Shown: positions 9,388 to 17,100 of the stretch, piece by piece | Layout of the letters: each line of letters begins with the position of its first letter | Position numbering within the stretch: position 1 is the first letter of the stretch | From: DAITQM01 sp039794245 | GTDB lineage: Bacteria > Pseudomonadota > Gammaproteobacteria > Xanthomonadales > Wenzhouxiangellaceae | Reading direction: 5' to 3' | Assembly: GCA_039794245.1 (NCBI GenBank) | Contig: JBDIVS010000004.1 | Coordinates: 78,912 to 142,911 of the forward strand | Length of the DNA stretch: 64,000 nucleotides | Notes under the pieces: model-generated | What the model saw: the letters and a program-made list of their open reading frames with translations, nothing else | Told to the model about the DNA's origin: nothing | Database searches by the model: none | Position numbers and translations under genes: made by a program

Positions 9388-11382
9388 TCATTGCACATGG
9401 AAGCATTCGCCATGGCGCCGATCAACGCAGCTTCGCGGTTGCGGGAGGTCGTGATCGAACCGTAAGCGCGGCGAGGCATCATCAACCCGTCCGTTGCAAT
9501 CGTTGTCCACGCCGTCGCCGAGTTCCCGTGCGGCGGGGTTGATGCCCGGATCGAAATCGTCGCAGTCGGCGGCGGTGTCAAAACCGTCGCCGTCGCGGTC
9601 GGTATCCACGACGACCAGCTCCGAAATCATCCCCAGGGCGGCGTGCAGGAACAGATGACAGTGAAACAGCCAGCGGCCGCGCGCACCGCCGCTGGCGAAA
9701 CGCTGGCCGGGTACCGGAGCTTCGGCCTCCTGCCGGTTGTCAGTAATGCGCGGCCGATCGTCGAGTCGCACGCGGATTACCGCGCTTTGCCCATCGAAAA
9801 TGTCGATGACATCAACGAATTCGTTGTAATCGAATTCGTAAAGGACATTGTCCGAACTGTCCAGAATCCGTACCGGCTGGAAGGAAAACCCGTGCAGGTG
9901 AAACGGGTGATGCTGCGCAGTTTTCTGGGTGACGGTCACCTCCAGGGTGTCGCCTGTCGCCGCGTAGCGGGTGGAATCCTGGAAGGGCACTTGGGTATAG
10001 TCCGGGCCGCTGTCCTCGAAACGGCCGGTGACGAGATCGATGGCGAGCTGTCCGACTGCGATGCCCTGCAAGGAAATGGTTTCGCCCGCAGAGCCGGCTC
10101 CGGCTCCGGGATTAGGAAGTATCGGAACGGGAGCGATAAAGGAATCCGTGATCGGGACGTCCTTGAGATTTTCGACGCCCCCCGCCCCCAGAATCTCGCT
10201 GCCTTCCGCGATGGCCAGGGGCCCACCTGAAAGAGTGTTGTCGATCACAATGTGGAGCAGGTCTCCGGCGGGGTTGTTGTCGCTCGGTCCCCCACGTTGG
10301 TAGCCGTCTCCGGCGATGCTGATGAGGCCGCCGTCGAGCCCGGCGGGAACGATGACAACGTCGGCTCGCGCGGACGGGCCGATGACGATCTCACCTTTGT
10401 TGTATAACGTGTCCCAATTGCCCGACACTCCGCCTTCAAGGCGCGCAAACTCGAGCAACCCGCCTTCGCCGCCGATGCGGTAGAGGTTGTTGTCGGCGCC
10501 GTTGCCCGAGATCCGCAGACGAAAGTAACGATGCGTGGCGGCGTTGATCAACCGCAGCCTGACGCCGGCGCCGGAACGCGCCACGATCGCCGGAATCTCG
10601 CTGCTCGTCGCCTGGCCGTTGACCAGAACCGTCGCGGCATCCTTGATGCGCCGGCAGGAGCGCCCGTCTCCCGCCGCGCAGTCGTTCTTGAGAACCATCC
10701 AGGGGACGGCATTCAAATTTTCGTCCAGATAGCCGACATCGCCGCCCACATCGAACTCGATGTCACTCAACACGATGGTGTGTGTGCTGTCGGACGAAGG
10801 GATTTTCCCGGCGTCGATCAATTCCTGTTCACGCGGATCCTTGACGATGAACGCACCGTACGCCCCGGCAAAAGCCTGAGGTCCAGGCTTCATGTGCGGA
10901 TGAAACCAGAAGACTCCCGGCCTGGGGGCTAAGAAGCGATAGGTATAGCTTTCACCGGGCGCGAGCCGGTTCTGGGTGACCCCGGTGCCATCGCTGTCGT
11001 TGTCGAGTTCCAGGCCATGCCAGTGGATGCTCGTGTCGCACGCCGCGCACGGCGCCAGATCGTTGGTCAATGTCACGATGACCTCATCCCCGACACCCAC
11101 GACGATCTGGGGGAGCGGCAGTGCAGTGAGCATACCTGTATAAGCAGCGGGGTTGTTCGCATCCTTGTAAATCAGAACATGAACAGCGGTGCCGCCGATA
11201 TTGATCTCCTGCTCATCTAGGCGCAACGCCGCTGCGAACACCCGCGGCTTTGGGTTGATATCGACCACGTCGAGCAGCGGGTGGGACAGCATAGCAGCGC
11301 TGGTCTGCTGAGCGCCGATGGCGCCTAGCAGTACCAGCGCATACCGGTGTCCCGCCGCCGTCTTTTTCATTGGAACCGGCAT
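9388..11382 (-). CDS. Secreted multicopper oxidase with C-terminal MopE-like metal-binding motif
   Basis: 664 residues with an N-terminal signal peptide (RYALVLLGAIGAQQTSA). Three cupredoxin domains carry all four copper-ligand blocks: SIHWHGLELD, FWFHPHMKPG, HHPFHLHGFSF and WLFHCHLFLHAALGM. The last contains the type 1 Cys-His pair, with Met as the likely axial ligand. The final ~65 residues have the calcium/metal-binding pattern DTDRDGDGFD-TAADCDDFDPGINP-GDGVDNDCNG, as in MopE-type repeats. It lies four bases after the upstream secreted gene, so they form one operon. It likely oxidises phenols or metal ions in the periplasm or outside the cell. Alternative start is ATG 11370. Confidence 0.92.
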   Translation of the reverse strand: MPVPMKKTAAGHRYALVLLGAIGAQQTSAAMLSHPLLDVVDINPKPRVFAAALRLDEQEINIGGTAVHVLIYKDANNPAAYTGMLTALPLPQIVVGVGDEVIVTLTNDLAPCAACDTSIHWHGLELDNDSDGTGVTQNRLAPGESYTYRFLAPRPGVFWFHPHMKPGPQAFAGAYGAFIVKDPREQELIDAGKIPSSDSTHTIVLSDIEFDVGGDVGYLDENLNAVPWMVLKNDCAAGDGRSCRRIKDAATVLVNGQATSSEIPAIVARSGAGVRLRLINAATHRYFRLRISGNGADNNLYRIGGEGGLLEFARLEGGVSGNWDTLYNKGEIVIGPSARADVVIVPAGLDGGLISIAGDGYQRGGPSDNNPAGDLLHIVIDNTLSGGPLAIAEGSEILGAGGVENLKDVPITDSFIAPVPILPNPGAGAGSAGETISLQGIAVGQLAIDLVTGRFEDSGPDYTQVPFQDSTRYAATGDTLEVTVTQKTAQHHPFHLHGFSFQPVRILDSSDNVLYEFDYNEFVDVIDIFDGQSAVIRVRLDDRPRITDNRQEAEAPVPGQRFASGGARGRWLFHCHLFLHAALGMISELVVVDTDRDGDGFDTAADCDDFDPGINPAARELGDGVDNDCNGRVDDASPRLRFDHDLPQPRSCVDRRHGECFHVQ

Positions 11383-11386
11383 TTCG

Positions 11387-12310
11387 TCATTGGGGATCGC
11401 ACGAAAAGCCGCTCGGATTGGCGGACTTCTCCAAGGGTATGATGGGATACTGGTTGATCAGCGGCGGATCGTCGATCTGGTAAGTCACCATGGCCTCGTC
11501 GCAGGCGGTGAATTCGATGGTGATCGTGCCGATTTCCCGGGTGCGGAACGTGCCCGGCGGCGGCTGATCGAAGGCGCTGCCCTCGTTCACAATCAACGGG
11601 CCCGTGGCGGTATTGCCATCGAGCGTCATCACGGAAATCAGCCAGCGTTGACCGAAGCCGTCGATTCCTGCACCTGGCGGATTCATCGGGATCACGGCAT
11701 CGAGGGTATAGGTGAACCACGCCATGAACAGCAGGTTCAACGAGGGCCCATAGTCGAACATCAGCCCTTGGCGATTGGTGCCAGGATTCAGCCAGTTGCC
11801 TTCCACCAGCGAAAAGTCGATCGGTTCAAGGGGCGGCGGCGGTGGTGGCGGCGGTGGTGTCGTAGCTGCCGTGAAAATGAAGTCGTCGATCGCCCCACCT
11901 TGGAACGTCACCCGGGCGATTGGTGTGGCGGTACTGAAACTCTTGAAGCCCGGGGTAGAGACCATGCCGACCTCGACTTCATTACTGTCGAAGGCCCGTG
12001 CGGTCCCGGGATCAACGGGGCCGCCCGAGGCAAAGAAAAAGTGGACATCGACGACAGGCGGGTCAAACGTGACCACGGCGCCGCCCTGGCCGACGATATA
12101 GGAAAATCTTCCGGATGAATACAATGTCGGAATGGACAGGGTTTGCACCTTGCCACCACTCCAGCTCGAACCCATGTAACTGAAAGTCGTGGCGCCGGGT
12201 ACGGTGACGCCGGTTTCGAGACCCATGCCTTCGAAGGTGATGATCGTGGAATCCTGGGCGAAGGCAGACGACATACCCAGGATCAGCACGGCGATTGCGT
12301 TGAATTTCAT
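11387..12310 (-). CDS. Secreted two-domain protein with polyproline linker
   Basis: 307 residues. The start at 12310 (MKFNAIAVLILGMSSAFA) is chosen over ATG 12316 because GGAGG stands seven bases before it and only one or two before the other. After the signal peptide comes a beta-rich domain (ITFEGMGLETGVTVPGATTF to RVTFQGGAIDDFIFTA), then a linker of nine consecutive prolines. The C-terminal domain, EGNWLNPGTNRQGLMFDYG / LFMAWFTYTLD / GNTATGPLIV / FDQPPPGTF / GTITIEFTACDEAMVTY, resembles a widespread but unnamed gammaproteobacterial secreted module recognised by W-NP-GQG and AWFTYD. Function unknown. First gene of an operon with the multicopper oxidase. Confidence 0.85.
   Translation of the reverse strand: MKFNAIAVLILGMSSAFAQDSTIITFEGMGLETGVTVPGATTFSYMGSSWSGGKVQTLSIPTLYSSGRFSYIVGQGGAVVTFDPPVVDVHFFFASGGPVDPGTARAFDSNEVEVGMVSTPGFKSFSTATPIARVTFQGGAIDDFIFTAATTPPPPPPPPPLEPIDFSLVEGNWLNPGTNRQGLMFDYGPSLNLLFMAWFTYTLDAVIPMNPPGAGIDGFGQRWLISVMTLDGNTATGPLIVNEGSAFDQPPPGTFRTREIGTITIEFTACDEAMVTYQIDDPPLINQYPIIPLEKSANPSGFSCDPQ
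11825..11901. repeat. 77-bp duplicated segment, source copy
   Basis: This stretch encodes the polyproline linker and the residues before it in the secreted protein. The same 77 bases recur at 12753-12829, about 0.93 kb away in the same orientation, fused to the broken end of a kinase gene. By eye they are identical. This copy sits inside an intact gene, so it is the likely source. Confidence 0.85.
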
Positions 12311-12383
12311 TTCCATTCCTCCACAGTTTGCGCGATGCGGTTTTGTATTCTCCGCGGCGGTTGCCCCGAATTCCTGCCATTTC

Positions 12384-12416
12384 TCTGGAGAAAGTCTGGA
12401 AAAAGCCTGGAAATGA
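12384..12416 (+). promoter_or_regulatory. Second array of phased 11-bp TCTGGAAAA repeats
   Basis: TCTGGAGAAAG, TCTGGAAAAAG and CCTGGAAATGA are contiguous, with a partial fourth unit (TGGAAAAATCC) behind. The array is preceded by ATTCCTGCCATTT, matching the flank of the array at 6923. It lies 74-106 bases upstream of the secreted protein start (12310), in inverted orientation to that gene. Its likeness to the site before the CadC-like regulator suggests co-regulation. Confidence 0.45.
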
Positions 12417-12429
12417 TGGAAAAATCCGC

Positions 12430-12689
12430 CGCAGGCGGAATGAGACAGGTTCTATTACCCTGATTCGGCCGCGGCCAGGAGCGAGGTGCAGGCGATAGTG
12501 ATTCTATCGCCCAGCCGATGGACGCCGCCCGCGGGCGTTTGGGACGCAACCTACCGGGACGGAGCGCTAAGCGCGCCGGGCGGCGTTGCTCGTCGCTGAT
12601 TTGGAATGACCAAACTTCGCTCCTCGCGCCTTGCCCGGCACGCTTAGCGCCGCCGTCGCGGCCGCGCGGAATACCAAGATTGGTTCTCA
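12430..12689. other. Intergenic stretch without a recognisable gene
   Basis: No coding signal stands out on either strand. A small hairpin GCGATAgtgattcTATCGC occurs near 12492-12511. The rest (GC-rich, with GCGCTAAGCGCGCC and GCGAGGAGCGAAG-type pieces when read in reverse) resembles non-coding repeat debris common between gammaproteobacterial genes, but I cannot assign it to a named family. Confidence 0.4.
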
Positions 12690-12753
12690 TGTCCGCTTTG
12701 CCTTGAACCGTAGGAATAACTACGCTTCCGCGGCAAATCGGACAAGCTGCACT
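12690..12753. repeat. 64-bp nested palindrome, copy A
   Basis: Outer arms TGTCCGCTTTGCC and GGCAAATCGGACA pair at 12 of 13 positions. Inner arms GAACCGTAG and CTACGCTTC pair at 8 of 9 around the loop GAATAA. A second copy at 28651-28714 differs at one base. The whole unit can fold as a long hairpin. Here it abuts directly the 77-bp duplicated segment. Confidence 0.75.
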
Positions 12754-12829
12754 TCAAGGGGCGGCGGCGGTGGTGGCGGCGGTGGTGTCGTAGCTGCCGT
12801 GAAAATGAAGTCGTCGATCGCCCCACCTT
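12753..12829. repeat. 77-bp duplicated segment, inserted copy
   Basis: Exact copy by eye of 11825-11901. It joins the 64-bp palindrome on its left and the interrupted kinase gene on its right (break at 12829/12830). It therefore replaces everything that once followed in the kinase gene. Confidence 0.85.
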
Positions 12830-13371
12830 TTGTCGCACCAGGCGATCAGCGGCAGGCCGTCGATCAACTCCAGTGCGAACCGGGGTTGACCTTCTGCGGT
12901 GACGCCGGCGTCGAGCAGGGCGGCGATATGCGGATGCGACAGGCCGGTGAGCAGATCGCGTTCGCGGCGCAGCCGGGTGATCGATTCGTTACCGATCAGG
13001 CCGGGCGGCGAGAGTTTCAAGGCCACGGGCCGCTGCAACTCGCCGTCGGCCTTGCGGGCGACGAGCACCGCGTCCATGCCACCGGTGGCGAGCAGCCGTT
13101 CGAGGCGGTAAGGGCCGACGATCCTTCCCGGTGCCCAGGCGGCGTCGAGTTCCGCCGTCCGGCCCCGGCCCAGGTTTCGTTCGAGCCGTTCGAACCAGAG
13201 CGCCACCGGGGCCTCGACGGCGAGCAGTGTTTCGACTTCGGCAGCCATTTCGGGGTGCTTGCGGCGCAGGGCTTCGAGGGCGGCCGGGCGCTCGGTTTCC
13301 GGCAATTCCGACAGGTGCGCGTAAATCTCTCGCAGTGGTCGCCGCCGCTTTGGCCTTCCGGGGCGCCGGTT
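12830..13371 (-). pseudogene. Truncated serine/threonine protein kinase
   Basis: Reading on the minus strand from just after the sigma factor stop: LREIYAHLSELPETERPAAL, then GRIVGPYRLERLLATGGMDAVLVARKADGE, RPVALKLS (the ATP-lysine motif VALK), RLRRERDLLTGLSHPHIAALLDAGV and PRFALELIDGLPLIAWCDK. This is the N-lobe and hinge of a PASTA/eukaryotic-like kinase with a ~60-residue leader. The frame then runs into the foreign 77-bp duplication, so the catalytic loop (HRD), the DFG motif and the whole C-terminal part are lost. No ATG or GTG start is seen; TTG 13305 or an upstream CTG would be needed. It lies in the same frame as the preceding sigma gene. Confidence 0.82.
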
Positions 13372-13968
13372 TCATTTCGCATCCGGCGCACAGCCGGTCC
13401 CGAGTTCGCGAAACAGCCAGTTGCGGGCCAGTTGCCAATCGCGTTTGACGGTGGCCGGCGAGCAGGCGGCGGCTTCGGCGGTTTCTTCCACCGTCAGCCC
13501 CCCGAAGAAACGGCAGATCACGGTGGCGGCGAGCCGGCTGTCGTACGCTTCGAGGCGGTGCAGTGCCGCGTCGAGGGCCAACAATTCGTTGCAGTGTTCG
13601 GCGGAAACCAGGGCCGCTTCATTGTATTCCACGCGCCGGCACTCGCCGCTGTGCCGCCTGGCGTGGGCGCGGCGCGCATTGTCGATGATGACGCTGCGCA
13701 TGGCCCGCGAGACGAGGGCGAAGAAGCGGCCGCGGCCGGCGATGCGGATCCCGTCACCGGCGGCATTCAGTCTGAGCCAGGCCTAGTGCACGATGCTCGT
13801 GGTGCCCGTTGATTCGGGATCGCGGAAGCGGCTCCGTTGCGTGTGGGCCAGGGCGCGCAGTTCCTGGTAGAACCCGGGAAACCAGGCATCCAGGGTACCG
13901 CCATCCGGCCCGCCGCTCTCGGCGCCGGGAAATGAGCCGTTCATTTCGGAATTTTCGTTATGGGTCAT
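13372..13968 (-). pseudogene. ECF-type RNA polymerase sigma factor interrupted by an in-frame TAG
   Basis: From ATG 13968 the frame reads LDAWFPGFYQELRALAHTQR and DPESTGTTSIVH, then TAG at 13783-13785, then AWLRLNAAGDGIRIAGRGRF, FALVSRAMRSVIIDNARRAH, and a region 4 helix-turn-helix (GGLTVEETAEAAACSPATVK) to TGA 13372. Homologues read ...SIVHEAWLRL, so one GAG-to-TAG change explains the lesion; everything else is intact at about 198 residues. These sigma factors (the group paired with Ser/Thr kinases) usually sit just before a kinase gene, as here. With the kinase truncated, the pair is probably dead. Confidence 0.82.
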
Positions 13969-14147
13969 TGTGCCGCACCGCATATCTGGGACGGCCGGGA
14001 GCCAGTCGGGCGCCTGGCAGACAGGATGCCAGAACCCAAGCGGCTGTCACCCCCAGCCGCGAGGCGGCCGGGGGCGGATATCAACGGCTGCGGATCGGGC
14101 CGGCAATAAAGCCGGTTCCGAGCCTTGGCACCGGGCGTGGCGCCGGT

Positions 14148-17100
14148 CTATGTCCGGTTGCCGCCGCGCCCCGCCGCCGGCCGCCGCCGGTTGGCGGCGG
14201 CGAACAGCAGCATCAGTCCCGCCAGCAACAGCAAGCCAGTCCGCGACAGAGTCGGGATCGCGGCCGGCGGGGTGAGCGTGTTGTTGAACGTGCAGGTGAT
14301 GTTCTCACCGGCGGCCAGGTCGATGGCGTTGATCGGCGAACCGTCGGAACACACCGCACTTTGCAGCAGCCAGCCGAGCGGCAGTACTTCACTGACCGAG
14401 TAGATGCCCGGCGGCAGGGACTGGACGATGGATTCGCCGTGCAGCAGGTCGAAAGTGCCGAGATCGCCGATAAAGTCGAACAGCGTTCCGGTATTCGGCG
14501 GGTCGGCCTGCTTGACGATGGTGATGCTGCCGTCGATCGTGTTGACGAAGGTGCAGGTGACGGTCTCACCGGGGTTGACGGTGATCGCCGCCGGGGCGTT
14601 GCCGTTGTCGCAGGTTTGCGAGGTCAACGTCCAGCCGGCCGGTACCGTCTCGGCGACATCGTAGTTGCCGGGCACGAGATCGGCAAAGGTCTGCTGGGCG
14701 GTGCCGGCCGCTGTGGTTAGCGTGAACGCCGCCGGCGTCAATGTCGCACTCGTGAAGTCGAACGCCCCATCGCCGCCGACCGCCTGCTTGACGACGACGA
14801 TGGTCGCCCGCTGCGTATTGGTGAACACGCAGCGCACCGCTTCGCCGGCTTCGACGTTGAAGGTTGCGGTTGCCGTGCCGGTGTTGCCGCTGCTGTTGGC
14901 GTCGTCGCAGACGATCGAGGTCAGATCCCAGCCGGCAGGCAGGGTCTCGGTCGAGGTGTAGGTGCCCGGATCGACCGGTACGGTGATGCTGTTGCCGTCG
15001 GTGATCGCGCCGGCGACATCGCCCGCGAAGGTGAACGCCTGTGTGCTGCCGTCGGGCAGCGTCTGTTTCTCGACCGTGATCGAGCCGCCCTGGGTGTTGG
15101 TAAACACGCAGGTCACGGTCTCGCCCGGATCGAGCACGAAGCTGGCGGTTGCGGTGCCGATATCGCCGCTGCTGTTGGTGTCATCGCAGGTGATGCCAGT
15201 CAGGTTCCAGCTTGCCGGCACGGTCTCGACCGAGCTGTAGTTGCCGGGCACCAGGTTGCCGACCGTGATCTGTTGGCCGTCGGTGATATTGCCCGTTGCG
15301 TCACCGGTGAAGGTGAACGCATCGGGCGCACCGTCGGGCAGCGTCTGCTTCTCGACGACGATGGTGCCGCGCTGCGTGTTGGTGAACACGCAAGTCACGG
15401 TCTCGCCCGGATCGAGCACGAAACCGGCGGTTGCGGTGCCGGTATCGCCGGTGCTGTTGGCGTCGTTGCAGACGACCGAGGTCAGATCCCAGCCGGCCGG
15501 CAGGGTTTCGGTCGCGCTGTAGTTGCCGGGCACCAGGTTGCCGACCGTGATCTGCTGGCCGTCGGTGATATTGCCCGTTGCGTCACCGCTGAAGGTGAAG
15601 CTCTGGGCGCTGCCGTCGGGCAGCGTCTGTTTCTCGACGACGATCGTGCCGCGCTGGGTGTTGGTGAACACGCAGCGCACCGCTTCGCCGGCTTCGACGT
15701 TGAAGGTTGCGGTTGCCGTGCCGGTGTTGCCGCTGCTGTTGGCGTCGTCGCAGACGATCGAGGTCAGATCCCAGCCGGCAGGCAGGGTCTCGGTCGAGGT
15801 GTAGGTGCCCGGATCGACCGGTACGGTGATGCTGTTGCCGTCGGTGATCGCGCCGGCGACATCGCCCGCGAAGGTGAACGCCTGTGTGCTGCCGTCGGGC
15901 AGCGTCTGTTTCTCGACCGTGATCGAGCCGCCCTGGGTGTTGGTAAACACGCAGGTCACGGTCTCGCCCGGATCGAGCACGAAGCTGGCGGTTGCGGTGC
16001 CGATATCGCCGCTGCTGTTGGTGTCATCGCAGGTGATGCCAGTCAGGTTCCAGCTTGCCGGCACGGTCTCGACCGAGCTGTAGTTGCCGGGCACCAGGTT
16101 GCCGACCGTGATCTGTTGGCCGTCGGTGATATTGCCCGTTGCGTCACCGGTGAAGGTGAACGCATCGGGCGCACCGTCGGGCAGCGTCTGCTTCTCGACG
16201 ACGATGGTGCCGCGCTGCGTGTTGGTGAACACGCAAGTCACGGTCTCGCCCGGATCGAGCACGAAACCGGCGGTTGCGGTGCCGGTATCGCCGGTGCTGT
16301 TGGCGTCGTTGCAGACGACCGAGGTCAGATCCCAGCCGGCCGGCAGGGTTTCGGTCGCGCTGTAGTTGCCGGGCACCAGGTTGCCGACCGTGATCTGCTG
16401 GCCGTCGGTGATATTGCCCGTTGCGTCACCGCTGAAGGTGAAGCTCTGGGCGCTGCCGTCGGGCAGCGTCTGTTTCTCGACGACGATCGTGCCGCGCTGG
16501 GTGTTGGTGAACACGCAGCGCACCGTTTCGCCGGCCTGCAGGTTGAAGGTCGCGGTTGCCGTGCCGGTGTTGCCGCTGCTGTCGGTATCGTCGCAGACGA
16601 TCGAGGTCAGATCCCAACCGCCGGGCACCGTCTCGGTGGAGGTATAAACGCCCGGATCGAGGTTGTTGACGATAATCGTGCCGCCGTCGCCGATGGTGCC
16701 GGCGGCGTTACCGGCGAACGTGAAGCTCTGCGCGCTGCCGTCGGGCAGGGTCTGTTTCTCGACGATGATCGTGCCTTGGAGCGTATTGACGAAGGTGCAG
16801 GTCACGGACTCACCGGCGCCGAGCGTGATCGCTCCGGGGCTGTTGCCGTTGTCGCAGGTTTGCGAGGTCAGCGTCCAGCCGGCCGGCACCGTCTCGGCGA
16901 CGTTATAAGCGCCGGGTGCCAGATTGCTGAAGGTGGTCTGCGCCGTGCCGGCCGCGGTCGCCAGGTTGAACGGCCCGAGGTTGCCGGTGAAATTGAACGA
17001 ACCGTCGCCGCCGATCGTGTTCTTGACGATCGTGATCTGGCTTTGCTGCGTGTTGTTGAACACACAGGTCACGGTCTCGCCGGCTTCGAGCACAAAGTTG

